Positions 11,701-22,161 are shown, numbered from the stretch's first letter. The stretch is 33,377 nucleotides of DNA from Nymphaea colorata (GCF_008831285.2 NW_022204899.1:1-33377), one strand, 5' to 3'. Numbers and translations: made by a program. The notes: a model not told the origin generated them from the letters alone.

Positions 11701-12301
11701 GGCTCCTCCTTCACCTCCTTGGGGTCGGTCTTGAAGGGATATCTAATCTGGTAATAGGGTCTCTTCTCTCTGGGGATCCCCTCAATCTCAAAGACATATT
11801 CCTTCTCCACGAAGTCAGAAGTATAATCCCGAATTCCGCACTGTCTCAGCCTCTGGTCGATTTCTTTCTTCGCCTGCATTTTCCTCTCCTCGGAGATGGG
11901 AGTATTGGAGTACTCGCTCTTGAGGCAGAAGTAGAGTTCCTTGAGAGGTTGTGTGGCGACGATGCTGATGGACTGGCCGTTGGTGAGGAGGCCGGTGATG
12001 AAGAGCTTGCTCTGGTAGGCGTAGATGTCGGTGAGGTAGAACAGTACCTCGTCGCTCAACTAGTGGAACTTCAACTGGGTGATCACCTTGTTCTCGATGT
12101 CCATCCCCTACTACTTCTAGGGAGTCGTCTGCACCTCCACCGGAAGACGCTTCCGACTCTTCTCCTGATTCTGCTTCTTTATGTGCTCGATCAAGTCCTC
12201 CTCCTCGTCGGATTCGATAGCGTTGCGATGCTTGCCCTGAATTAGTGGGGAGGTACGCTGCCGATGATGTGCTCTTCTTCGAAGGGCTGGTCTGGATTCA
12301 T
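8707..12301 (-). CDS. POLA1: DNA polymerase alpha catalytic subunit
   Basis: Family B replicative polymerase that extends primase RNA primers. N-terminus [15 protein letters not shown], then a 20-nt intron (12237-12256) and an acidic stretch. Recognisable blocks: exonuclease-like fold remnants (DERQMIAQ...[11 protein letters not shown]), [12 protein letters not shown], motif [11 protein letters not shown] (about 10533-10562), motif [14 protein letters not shown], motif [10 protein letters not shown] (about 10046-10072), [20 protein letters not shown] and [14 protein letters not shown], then a Cys-rich C-terminus (CICGQ, CPCGK, CRCNKQ, CC). Wording fits the alpha rather than delta or epsilon class. 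A second short intron lies at about 9396-9414. Six or seven single-base losses (near 11567, 11220, 10866, 9648, 9598, 9355, 9068) must be bridged; in each, adding one base restores the homologous frame. The one near 10866 could instead be a 20-nt intron. Confidence 0.93.
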
Positions 12302-12930
12302 TGTGAGAATAATATAATTTTGGCGCCAGGTATGAATTGCGGGCCGAATTAATCTTAGCGATTATCAAATGCGCACAATAAAATGAAGGAGAAATATTTT
12401 TTATTTTTTGGAAGCTGGATGGACTCTGCGGTATGTAATCGCTGGAAAGTTCTATATTGAATGGTGGTAGGGCAGAGGGAATAAATAATTTATAATGGGG
12501 TGGTTTGGAGCGGGTGGAGGGAGTGATAGTTATGGACACGTTGTTGATAGGCAAATCTCGGAGAGGTACTACGATGGGGGATTAAGCAACTTTCTGCACA
12601 TTTTTCAGATGACCCCTCTAAAGACCATCCGTCACTGTTCCCCACCACTGATGCAGGGGGAGTCTTGGACGGGGGCGCCATGGCTGGATAAAACCGTTTC
12701 GCTCTAATTCCTTCCCATTATAATTTAAAAAAAGGGGGAAATGGTGGCGTATGGGGTGGTAGTTTGGTCGCCATCAGCTATTATCTGGCGTATTTCCCAC
12801 CAGTGTGCGTGAATCTGGGAAGCGGTGGGCGGTGGAGCGGTGAGGTGATTTTGGGCGTTGGGAAATAAAATGTATATCAACTCAAATCTAACCCATCTGA
12901 TATGCGTATAACTAATATTCTTACATATTC
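12302..12930. other. Divergent intergenic region with weak overlapping ORFs
   Basis: About 630 bp between the divergent DNA polymerase alpha gene and the next plus-strand gene. The half nearer the polymerase is AT-rich and the remainder has G-rich runs on the plus strand (around 12725-12870). Two overlapping ORFs exist under the Glu code: plus 12495-12809 beginning MGWFGAGGGSDSYGHV, and minus from 12681 beginning MAPPSKTPPASVVGNSDGW. Neither resembles a known protein nor shows a clean 20-nt intron. I treat the region as a shared promoter, though a small gene is possible. Confidence 0.5.
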
Positions 12931-13850
12931 ATGCAGACCCAACCATATGTACGCTTGCCCAGCATATAGATGTTCCTCTTGGCAGCAGTATACCCCTCTG
13001 ACCACTCCCTCCTCAACTATCACACCTTTTCCCCCTATCTCACCACCCTCTCCCCCTCACTTCCTTCAACATCTCAGGATTTGGTTTCCGGAATCAGCCC
13101 CCAGCCGCCCTACTACCCCCTCTCCTACCCGCTCTACTCCTTCCCCTCCAGTTCCGTGCATTTGGGGGACTATTTTTCCCATCATCCGTCCGCGCATATT
13201 CAAAATGACTAACAGCCCCCCACGCCCACCGGCACTCCCTCGCCCTCCTCCCTCTCCTCCCCCACCGAATCCTCCGTTAAAATCGAGGAATCCTCCAGAG
13301 GGCGCCCCCCAGCGGCGGTTTCAAAAAGAAACCGATCACCAAGCACCAAAAGCCCTCCAGCAAAGGCGACAAAGAGTACCACCCGAGCAAGCCAGACCGT
13401 GCAGTATCCCGTAAGCGTTTGCACTAGAACTAGAACAGGAACGTAATCCCCAACTAAATCAACCAGATCCTGAGTTTCATCCAAAAGTCCAACAAGTCGG
13501 GCCACTTGGTGAGCCGTCTCCTTGAGAGGTACCCCGAGAGATAGAGCTACAGTATCACCAGATTCTATCTCTACCAGGCGCTGCTCAAGGAGAAGGTGAG
13601 CCACTATACCAACGAACGCAGTCTCAGATTGGTCAACGAGCTCTACGAGCCGTAGGGCAAGGTATGGCCTGTGTAGGAGCAGCGGTACTACAATAAGCTT
13701 TGCCGTCTGCTCATACGCCATTTCTTGCTCTAGGACTCCATCTTCATTATATTAACCTCTAAGAGGATGAAGAGCCAGAAGAAGATCGATCACCTGCGCG
13801 CGAGGAGGAAAGTGGCAGAGAGGGTGTTCGAGATCCTCAGAGGCGGGTGA
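12931..13850 (+). CDS. Unknown protein: proline/serine-rich N-terminus, basic helical C-terminus
   Basis: ATG at 12931 gives MQTQPYVRLPSIEMFLLAAV and then a Pro/Ser/Tyr-rich region of about 90 residues. The second half is basic and helical: KHQKPSSKGDKEYHPSKPD, ILSFIQKSNKSGHLVSRLLE, SYSITRFYLYQALLKEK, LCRLLIRHFLLEDSIFIIL and KRMKSQKKIDHLRARRKVAE, ending at TGA 13848-13850. The two halves are in different frames. They join either by a 23-nt GT-AG intron (13276-13298) or by one missing C in the C run near 13310. Lys/Arg clusters suggest a nuclear or nucleic-acid-binding role, but I do not recognise the family. An unusual hairpin starts 5 bp after the stop. Confidence 0.66.
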
Positions 13851-13854
13851 GAGG

Positions 13855-13882
13855 CACTGCATATCCTATATAATATGCAGTG
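13855..13882. repeat. Perfect 10-bp inverted repeat just after the stop codon
   Basis: CACTGCATAT at 13855-13864 is followed by an 8-base AT-rich loop and its exact complement ATATGCAGTG at 13873-13882. It begins 5 bp after the TGA of the upstream gene, within an AT-rich 3' flank that also faces the convergent PPME1 gene. It could act in 3'-end formation or mRNA stability; that is inference. Confidence 0.7.
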
Positions 13883-14024
13883 CATGGCGTCGCCCGTATA
13901 ATACTATAAATTATACATTATGTTACTGTATATTATATATTATCCCCCAAATCCTCTATCCAGCCACGAAGGAACACCCCACAACAGTCCAGAGAGAGTT
14001 CGTCATTGATGTGATAATCAAAGA

Positions 14025-15163
14025 TCAATACTTGACCAAATTGGGATGGAAATTGGCGATACCGACCAGCTCCTTCTCTGCCTTCTCGGAGAGAGTCATC
14101 GGGATCCTGAAATCCTTCAGCAAGTTGTAGAACTCACGAGCAGTGGCCTTGAAATCGTCCTCCTGGACCGAATGGCCCACCCCGTGGATCACCACCACTT
14201 TGAACTTGCCCTGCATCTGGGCGATCGTCAGCTCCTTGTCCAAACGCTACTTCTCAGCCGTTAGCAGGATCTTGGGAACGTGGATGTTGAGGAAGATGTG
14301 GGAAAGACCCTTGAACCAGCCTGAATTAAAGTAAAAGTACCCATCCAATACTTTTCGGTCTATTTTAGCTTCACCTTCCATCCCCACCTCTTCTGGCCGT
14401 TCTTATCGTACTCCACCAGTTGGGGCGGCATCGATACTCTCGCAGATTCCAATTTCCTGAGCGTGCAGGAAGTATAGCTGGATAGTGTTATGAGTACCAC
14501 CACTTGATGGCGGAGTCTAGGGAATCGAAGTGTTTGGGCCTATCAGCGATGATCTGGTTCATGAAGGGGAGCGCTTCGATGGCGGTGCCTTCGACCACGT
14601 CGATGACGATGCAGCCGACAATCCGCTCCAGTTTCTCCAAGTTGGTCAGCGCGTCGACTATCCTGCAGGCGATGGACCCGCCCAGCGAATGCCCCACCAC
14701 CACCACGTTCTTCTCAGGGAAACGCTGCAGCAATTCCTTGAGGACCTCGATGGTCTCGCTGCACAGGGTCTCAATCGAGAAATCTTCATTGTTGTGCTGC
14801 TTCTTCGAAAAACCGTGGCCCTTCAAATCGAAGGCCAGGACGGTACCGAAGTGCTTCACCTCCTTCGCCAATGTCGCGAAACTTAGAGCAGAATGACCCG
14901 CACCGTGGATGCAGAAAAAGATCACACCCTAGGTACCCGCGCGGAAGACTGAAGTGCCCTGGATAGGAAGACCAGTACGTCGGACAAGTGGAATAGTTCG
15001 TCGAAGTAACCGTTCCAGGCGAGGGGAGAGTAGTTTTTATGGGCGGAGGAATGGACGGAGTCGTGGGTGGAGTTCTGGTGGAAGTTTTTATTGAGAGGGG
15101 GCATTTTGGTGACGCTGAGTGGCGAGAGGGGTACGGATCGAAGTCGTCGTTATCGTTGTTCAT
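14025..15163 (-). CDS. PPME1: Protein phosphatase 2A methylesterase (PPME1)
   Basis: Alpha/beta hydrolase that removes the C-terminal methyl ester from the PP2A catalytic subunit. Reading through four exact 20-nt introns (15115-15134, 14959-14978, 14478-14497, 14321-14340) gives one clean frame from ATG 15163 to TGA 14025. Landmarks: KNYSPLAWNGYFDELFHL, GVIFFCIHGAGHSALSF, the nucleophile elbow VVVGHSLGGSIA, CIVIDVVEGTAIEALPFMN, LESARVSMP, WFKGLSHIFLNIHVPKILL, ERLDKELTIAQMQGKFK and the catalytic-His region HGVGHSVQED. The block LDKELTIAQMQGKF is diagnostic for PPME1 among hydrolases. Length (about 350 residues) fits the family. No frameshift repair was needed. Confidence 0.96.
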
Positions 15164-15305
15164 CGCTTCTCAAGGGATTATTATATCCAACCAATCCAAA
15201 AAAGTTTAAAAATCAAATTTGAACCATCGAAGTCCCTCCCCATAATGGACCAGCCACTTATGTCCACAGTGCAAATAATGAGATAAGGTGGGCGTATCAC
15301 TGCGG

Positions 15306-16695
15306 TCACTCGCATTTCAACTTGAAATCGAATTCGGACATGGCGATTCCAAAGGCCTGGAACAAATTAAGCGGGTGTCTGAACTCGAGGGCGAAGGTAT
15401 TCTCATCGATTTTTCCGAAGACGATGAGGCTGGGCGCCTTGTCCTCGTCCTTGGGGTCGTAGCTATCGTCCATGAGTATGAAGTTCTTGATGGAGGCCTG
15501 CTTGACCCGCCCGCCGAAGTTGAGCGCGTAGGATTTCAGCCGGTCGTTCCACCTGGGCTGCTTGTTGCGCAGGTTGATGACGGTGGGCGGCTGGAAGGTG
15601 TTCAGCGACTACTCCTCCGTCAGCTTGTACAGGTCGAAGTCCTCCACGTCCTTGATGCGCGGGATCACCGCCTTCAGCTTCCTGGGGCCCTTCATGCCCA
15701 GGAAGTTGCTCTCGTACTCGATGTAGGCCATGGAGACCCTGAACTTGGACCTGTCGATATCGTTGTTGGGCTGCTGGCCGTGGTCGTAGAGCTGGTAGAC
15801 GGACCCTGCGGCGTTGCCCCTGAGCTTGCCGAGGTAGGCGGGGTTGTTCTTGTCCATCTCCTTGGTGAGGCTGATGTAGTAGTTGCAGCCGATGCAACCG
15901 CGCTGGTTCTCGCAGAAGAGGATGGGACGCTGGTCCTCGCCGATCGCCTGGTAGTATTCGCTGAAACCGCTACTGTAACGCTTGAAGTAGACGAAGGAGT
16001 GCTACCCCTAGGCAAGAGGAGTATAGATGGCAGTTTTGCGTTCGGATTTATTGAAGCCAACCTTGTTCAAAATATTATGCATGAGGACATACGTTTAAGT
16101 GGATTTCTGTGCCTAATTTTTTTTCTTAACCATATCCATAATGGTTTCCTGCTCCCTATCCTCGTCCTCGCCGTCCTCCTGCTCCTGCTCCTGCTGGTTG
16201 CTCTCCCTGAGCGAATCCTCCCTCTTGAGCATGTTGCGGCCCTCCTCGACGGTCAGCTCCGAGAAGTTCTCCTAAACTTTTTTAACTTCGCTGAGCTGTT
16301 CCTCCTTGATGTCCTCGTCGGAGTCGATGATGGCCTTTTTGTCCCTCTTGCCGCGCTTCCTCGGGTTTTTCTTGGGGGACACTTCCTCCTTCTCCTCCTT
16401 CTCCTCTTGGGAAGGGATTGCTGTTTTTCCTGCTTCTGGGGCTATTCGAGGATATCGTCGTCGCCGAAATCGATGAAGTTGCTCTGGTAGCTGCGGTCGT
16501 TCTCCTTGAGGATGTTCTGCTTGAGCTTGTGGGGGTCGAACATGTCCTCCTGCTTCTACTCGATCTTGTTGCGGTAGTCGGCGGTCGACTCGTCCATCAC
16601 GCCCACGATGTTCTCGTCGTCCTTCTCGATGAACTCCTTCTTCTAGCGGTCTGCGTAGATGGAGGTGTACTGCGCCTGCGCTTGATGTTACTCAT
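15306..16695 (-). CDS. Tubby-like protein (TULP)
   Basis: The C-terminal half is a tubby domain: RPILFCENQRGCIGCNYYIS, AYLGKLRGNAAGSVYQLYD, YESNFLGMKGPRKLKAVIP, FQPPTVINLRNKQPRWND, SYALNFGGRVKQASIKNF and the terminal FGIAMSEFDFKLKCE. Tubby domains bind phosphoinositides and deliver membrane cargo to cilia. The N-terminal 250 residues are acidic and Lys/Glu-rich, with SYQSNFIDFGDDDILEEP. ATG at 16695 lies in an AT-rich leader. Two single-base losses, near 16681 and 16406, break the N-terminal frame; the tubby domain itself is intact. No introns found. Confidence 0.93.
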
Positions 16696-16746
16696 GCTAA
16701 TTCGATATTTATTTAATTAACATACGCCTCACCATATTTATAATTC

Positions 16747-17251
16747 ATGATCAGCCTCAGGTCCATGCTCGCCCTTCGGGGGTCATTGAGGACAGCAACT
16801 TTATGCCTGCTGGCTCCTTCTCCAGCCCTAACCTTCACTTCCTCTTTCGGTTTCGCCTTCATGCAGCTCTTCTAGCGCAACAAAAAGCCCCAGTAGCTGA
16901 GTCCCATCTTCAAGCGCCAGACCAAGCTCAAGGGACACCTCAAGTCCAAGGCCACCAAGAACTACTCCAAAAACTCAACACCAACGTCCGCAAACAGAAG
17001 CAGAAACTCAAGAACCACAAGGGTCTGCTCAAGAGGATAAAAATAGTAACCCGTTAACTATCCAGGTCGGCCCACGCTGGGACAGGAAGTTCAAATTCCA
17101 ATCGCCAGGCTCTCGCCATTTGCACAGACACAAAAGCAGAGCCAACTTGATCAGGAAGCGACGCGTGAGATACGTGCACAAGGCAGATATGGAGAAGGTG
17201 AAGAAACTAATCCCCTACTTCAAGAGGAAATCACTCAAGCAAAGATACTGA
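16747..17251 (+). CDS. Mitochondrial large-subunit ribosomal protein bL35m
   Basis: The C-terminal part is a bacterial-type L35: LKNHKGLLKRIKI, GSRHLHRHKSRANLIRKRR and DMEKVKKLIPYFKRKS, ending RY before TGA. The start at 16747 yields MISLRSMLALRGSLRTATL, a typical mitochondrial presequence with Arg, Ser and hydrophobics and no acidic residue. A 20-nt intron, GTAACCCGTTAACTATCCAG, lies at 17046-17065. One base (C) seems missing near 16975, where YSKN should continue into LNTNVRKQKQKLKNHKG. It is divergent from the tubby-like gene with only 51 bp between start codons, so both promoters must be very compact. Confidence 0.92.
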
Positions 17252-17364
17252 TCGTTTGTGGATGTCCAAGATATAAATGGGATCGGGTGTATATAGGCAA
17301 GGGGTATATATAGGGGATCAATAAGGGAAACGATGTGACGATAATGAATTATGCATAAGTGAGA

Positions 17365-19477
17365 TCATACGCTTTTGGCTTCGATTGACTTGAGCAGGGC
17401 ATTGAAGTCTCCTTTTTTCCCTCCTCGCACCTGTAGAATCCTTTAAAAGTCCTGCACTGTGCCTCCCTCCATGAACATCTCGTATCTCTCAGCGAACTCT
17501 TTGTCCGGCAGCTGCATCAGCTTAATTATGTTCTCCGGCTTCGAGAAGCTCTTATTGACGAAACCAATATAGTTCTGGAGTGTTTTTTGGTTGCTATAGG
17601 CTCCTGAATAGATAATGGGTTACGCTGGTCGGTCTTGACGATGCTGAGCAGGGTCTCCTTGATCTCTGTGATGTCCATCTGGAGGAACTGGTAGGCAGTG
17701 AAGGGCAGTTTCTTGCATTTGTAGATATTCTGGATCAGTTTGTTGGCAGCCAGGGATACAATCTTAGTCATGTAGAAGGTGAGATAGGTCGGCTCCATCT
17801 CGTCCTTTATCTTGAGGAAATTGGCCTTCAGCATCTCCTTCACCTCCTTTATATAGGTGGAGACGTCGGACATATCGTCGATCTTCTACCACTGCACCCG
17901 CGACATCTGGGAAAGACTTCCCTCCATCTTCTGCTCGATGGAGGAGATCATGGCTTCGATGGACCTGCTGATGAGGCTGAATCTGGGCAGGAGTACTTGG
18001 AGAAGACTTGCTATTCGTTGTTGAACTCGATGTTTTCGACGAAGGCGGGATCGATGGCGGACTCGAAGACCTCCCTGACGCCCTCGATGATGTTCTTGCA
18101 GTACTCTGCAGTGTTGACGATCCAGCAGATGTTCTCCTCGAAGGTCTCGAGGTTCCGCCTCGACTTGTCGAAGCAGCGCTCGCTGTAGATGATGAAGATC
18201 TTCTTCACCACCCGCAGGATGTCCAGCAGCAACTGCCCCTTCGAGTAGTTGCTCGCACGACGCACGGAGTTCTTCACCCCGTGGAAAAGGACCAGCGCGG
18301 AGTTGAACACCTTCAGCTCCGATAGCTTGTCGTCCTATAGACTCTTGAGCAGGGCTTCGGAGAGGGCCTACTCTTCGCTCTTGATGTAGGGCATGAGGTA
18401 GCGCTAGAAGGAGTTGGAAATCGACCCTGTGAACTTGGGCAAGGCCTGGAGGTCATACTTGTTCTTCTTTTCCCGCTTGATGTAGTCGCTATACTTGCGG
18501 GTCATCAGTTCGGTGATTTTGGTCTAGAATTTGATGGAGAACTCAAGCGACTTCATGAGGATGGCCACGTTGATGGTGGAGGCAGTCCGTTCGAGGATGT
18601 TGGTGATGTGGATCCGGGTAATGGAGCAGAACTCGTACAGCAGGAGGCAGTCCATGCCCCACTCGATGGGGATCACCTTCCCGAACTTCTAGTTGAAATC
18701 CTCCATCTTTCGCTTTATGAAACCGAAACGCTTCTCCGTGTTCTAGAGGATCGCGTTATCAGGGTGACCGTACTGCTACTGGTACTGCTTCAGGATGATC
18801 TCGTTGATCGATTGTCCGAATTTCCTCCAGTAGTTTTCCCCCAACACTTCAATGACCTTGGCTGCGTGGCTGATGGCCTACCCCTGGGGCGGGCTTGAGG
18901 CGTTTTCATAGGCTTCGAAGTCCTAAATGATGACCTTGAAGAGCTCTTCGACGATGAGTCCCTTCTCCTTGTAGAGGGACTGAATCTGGGGGATCTGGTC
19001 GTACTTCTTGAAGTACTTGGAGAGCTCGTTGAAGGCGGAGAGGAGGTTGGCGATCATGTCGTACTCCTTGTGCTCGCAGGCGTCGCGGAGCTTCTCGAGA
19101 GCGTCGACCATCATGATGAACTTCTTGAGCGCGTCGATGCTGAAGGTCAGGTTCTTCTTCGCGATGTCCAGACTCTTCAGGTCCTTGCACATATCGTACA
19201 CGATCTCCTCGCTCTTCTTCGCCTTCTCCTTTATTATGCCGATCTCTCCGATGATCTCCTTCGACAACTGCCGCGCCTTCTATATCTACTCGCTAATCTC
19301 GATGTTCATCATCGCGTGCTCGTGGATCTACTCGATCAACTCCCGGTTCACCTCCGAAAGCTAGGCGTTCAGCTTCTCGATCTACTGGTCCAGACCGATC
19401 AGCGACTCCTCGTCGGGGAACTTAGAGTTTAGGTAAGCGATCGGGTCGAAAGTGGCCTACTCGAATTATTTACTCAT
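17365..19477 (-). CDS. VPS53: VPS53, GARP/EARP tethering complex subunit
   Basis: Subunit of the Golgi-associated retrograde protein complex, which tethers endosome-derived vesicles. Starts MSKEFEEATFDPIAYLNSKF, continues with LDQEIEKLNAELSEVNRELI and the family hallmark LDIAKKNLTFSIDALKKF, then DQIPQIQSLYKEKG, GQSINEIILKQYQEQYGH and KRFGFIKRKMEDF, and finishes with PDKEFAERYEMFMEGGTVQ. Two 20-nt introns: 17977-17996 and 17604-17623 (GTAACCCATTATCTATTCAG). With these removed the frame is clean over about 690 codons. It lies directly downstream of the GSK3-like gene on the same strand (92 bp). Confidence 0.94.
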
Positions 19478-19569
19478 TCAAATCTATCTGTATATTGCAA
19501 AGGGTACGCCGCCATTGGTGAATGGAGGAACGGGTACTCGTAGATATGAAAATGGACATAAGATCACGA

Positions 19570-20782
19570 TCATTCTGTGCAGGTGATGGGAGTGGTCTCT
19601 TTCTTGATGGGCTCTCCGATGCTTCCGGACTGATTCTTGGCCTTGAGCTCTGGCTATGGCCTGGGGTACAATTTCTCCAGCTATTCAATCTGCTTGGCAT
19701 TGGTGGGGTTTTCCAGGTCGGCAAAGTAGAACAAATACGGCAATTTGGCAGTATAGGAGGCAAAGGAGGGCAGATCCCAGAAATAGGGATGCTTCAAGGC
19801 CTAAAAGGGAGTGATTCTGGCCTTGGTGTCATAGGTGAGCATTTTGCCGATCAGTTCAACCAGCTCCCGTTCGGGCTCGTACTTGTGGAGGATAGCCTAC
19901 CAGGAGGTGGGCTTGATGGCGGGGAAGTTGTAGTGCACGTTCTTCTCCTCCTCGTACAGGTTTATGTAACGCTGCGGAGGAGTACCCAGGATCTTCATTA
20001 TCTCGATCAACTGCTCCTGGGAACTGTCCCCCGGAAAAATAGGCTACAAAGTGAGTAACTCCACTATTATGCAGCCGGCAGACCATACGTCTATCTCGGT
20101 ACCGTAGTCAGTGGCCTGCATGACCAGCTAGGGGGCGCGGTAGTACCTCGAGCAAATGTAGGCGACGTTGCTCTACTCCTTCTAGAAAATTTTGGCAGAA
20201 CCGAAGTCGCAAATCTTCAATTAGAAGGTCTAATCGTTGATCAAGACGTTGGGAGGCTTCAGGTCCCTGTGACAAATACGGGTGAGCTGGATGGGGCATG
20301 GAGTACCTGCATGTAGTAAAGAGCCTTGAACATTTGAAATGCCAACAGTTTTCGGATAGCTGGCGCAAAGGGCTTTTTTAGCTTACGCTGCTACTTTATG
20401 AGGAGGTTGAGGCTGGAAGGCACGTAGTCCATTATCATGCTGAGGTAACACTCCTGCGTGGGGAGGGGAGTACGTCTCTGACCATTTTGAGGAAGTATTC
20501 CTTCATGGCGACGATATTGCAGTGTTCGGTGCGTGCGATGATGCTGAGCTCGCGATTTTTATATCGGCGATCCTGGAGGACCTCCTTGAGAGCCCACTAT
20601 CTTCCATCTTTGCGCCCTTTGCCTGCATGGGTGGATATGTACGAGGTATACTTTCCCGAAGGTGCCTTGGCCGATGAGTCTAACCTTCTCGTAGAAGTTC
20701 TCCTGAATGTGGGGAGGAGTACCTCTGAGACCAATTTGGTCTTTTTGTTGATATCGACAATGACTATTTTGTCCTTGAGCAT
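19570..20782 (-). CDS. GSK3/shaggy-like protein kinase
   Basis: Ser/Thr kinase of the glycogen synthase kinase 3 family. Visible motifs: [10 protein letters not shown] (glycine loop), [20 protein letters not shown] (Lys), [14 protein letters not shown] (catalytic loop), ICDFGSAK (DFG), [13 protein letters not shown] with the activating Tyr, [13 protein letters not shown], and ITPFEALKHPYF. Four 20-nt introns: 20703-20722, 20623-20642, 20454-20473, 20287-20306. One base is missing at the second intron's 5' border (about 20643). The Glu of APE is encoded by UAG and the Glu of EAL by UAG, the strongest evidence for the genetic code. The frame also extends upstream to an ATG at 20998, but that leader is Pro-rich and non-conserved, so I prefer [10 protein letters not shown] at 20782. 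Confidence 0.95.
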
Positions 20783-21083
20783 GTTAATATAAATAAAAGC
20801 AGAAAGTGCAAGCAAACTCCTAAGAACGGAGGGGTGGGGAACGATGGGGATAATTTGGATGGACGGCAGGGGGATTGGGGGTGGATTTGGAGGGTATGGA
20901 TGGAGGAAGGGGTAAATGAAATAAAAATGTTTTAGTTTTTTGGATGATATGAGAAGCGGGCATATAGTGATGATGTGATGGGGGAAACAACTCCACAATC
21001 AAATTTATAGTATTTTATCAGTATGATTGCATAGATATTTGAATATGATAATCAATTTTCCCGAATTCCCATCGCTCTGAGCC
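20783..21083. other. Intergenic, strongly strand-asymmetric (G-rich on plus strand)
   Basis: No convincing gene. Between about 20828 and 20915 the plus strand is almost all purine with several runs of three to five G, so the transcribed leader of the kinase gene would be pyrimidine-rich. This probably holds the kinase promoter and 5' leader. The ORF in it is the upstream extension of the kinase frame, which I do not call. Confidence 0.5.
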
Positions 21084-21443
21084 TCAATTTGGTCCCCACT
21101 GCCATTTTCTTATTCTTTGGAGCCACTCCATTAATCTCGTTTTTTATTTTGGTGACCATGTTTCGTATATATTCCCTGCTTTCCTACATTCCTCTCGTTT
21201 TTGTCTCTATCTTTATGCCATTCTTTTTTTATTATAGCGAATTTCTTATCGCATTAGCTGAAACGCTCTAAGCTTCCGTTCAACCTTTTTGAGACTAAGC
21301 TAGCTTGGAGTTAAGTCTTAAAGACCCTCCTCCTCAGTATCATCGGTCAAGTAGCCCTCAGTGTTCATTGATTCGCCAGAATGAGTCATTCTTTCATTAA
21401 AAAGTATGCAGCCTGCCGAGAGGATAAATTAATAGCACTTCAT
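21084..21443 (-). CDS. Small charged protein, unknown
   Basis: Open frame of 119 codons under the Glu code, ending TGA at 21084-21086. From ATG 21443 it reads MKCYEFILSAGC, with a second candidate start at 21389 (MTHSGESMNTEGYL). The middle is acidic (TDDTEEEGLEDLTPSELSL), the rest basic and helical (KKVERKLRAFQLMREEIR, RMAERERQKREECRKAG) and it ends with a Trp-rich tail (KTRLMEWLQRIRKWQW). Under the standard code it would be broken by several stops. No family recognised. A short upstream frame beginning MTDYPPKPQIQTHKMLHIML (about 21565) could be an extra exon or unrelated. Confidence 0.55.
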
Positions 21444-21742
21444 GATCAAGAATATGAAAAGTAACGTAGAAGACATTAATATCGAAAATAGATGACATAC
21501 ACATCTTTAAGCATAATATGCAACATTTTATGAGTTTGAATCTGTGGCTTTGGAGGATAGTCGGTCATATTAGTTGAAAAAAAAACATTATTTTTCTTGG
21601 AACTTTGCATTCCTTAATTTCTAGCAAAAATCAGCAAGTTAGACAGCCTCCTTTGTCTTACATAAAGTGGTAGAATGAGAATTTAAGCTTTTTGTTTAAT
21701 GATTGACAATATGTAGCAAATGATTAAAAATCATTAGGCGAC

Positions 21743-22006
21743 TCAAGGCCTTCCTCCTCCATGCCTCATTGCAATGCGTAGCACATTTTAGCAGATGGCC
21801 TGTTCCTCTCTTTTGCGGGAGAGTTAGAACGTTAGCAGCTCGCTTTCCCTTTCGATCTTTCGCAGCTCGTTTGTTTTGTTGAGAAGGATGTCTTCGTTTT
21901 CGGCGCGTTCGATTAACAGGTCATCACGAATTTACTCGATGACCTTCACATTTGCCACTTCTCGTGGAGTAGGATGAGGGACGGGTTTTCGGGTTGGTTT
22001 TAACAT
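21743..22006 (-). CDS. Small coiled-coil protein, unknown
   Basis: Complete 87-codon frame, ATG 22006 to TGA 21743-21745, visible only with UAA/UAG as Glu. It starts MLKPTRKPVPHPTPREVANV and continues as a continuous amphipathic helix (EEIRDDLLIERAENEDILL, NKTNELRKIERESELL, RKREEQAICENVLRIAM), ending HGGGRP. The regular charged/leucine pattern and codon use support a real gene. I do not recognise the family. It sits in an AT-rich interval with other small minus-strand genes. Confidence 0.62.
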
Positions 22007-22161
22007 TTTTTCAATTATAATACTAAATTTTATCAATACAAGGCATCTATACCATCAGAATCAGCCGATTTGCCGTAGTTTTATACATGAATTGCAAAGT
22101 TAGGAAGAGATGTATGCTAAGCTGTTGCCATTTAAGAATTTTACAGTCGATTTCATAAAAA

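Noticed and set aside
15288-16490. 400-codon plus-strand ORF rich in Leu/Val
   Set aside because: It is the antisense shadow of the tubby-like gene; composition (LLLLL, EVDEG) is typical of a complemented Glu/Lys-rich gene and it has no recognisable domain.
17604-17623. Apparent missing A in an A-run of VPS53
   Set aside because: A 20-nt intron (GTAACCCATTATCTATTCAG) just upstream explains the frame change without any sequence error.
20597-20998. N-terminal extension of the GSK3-like kinase to ATG 20998
   Set aside because: The extra 72 residues are Pro/hydrophobic, lie in a pyrimidine-rich leader and have no counterpart in the family; the internal ATG at 20782 gives a normal kinase length.
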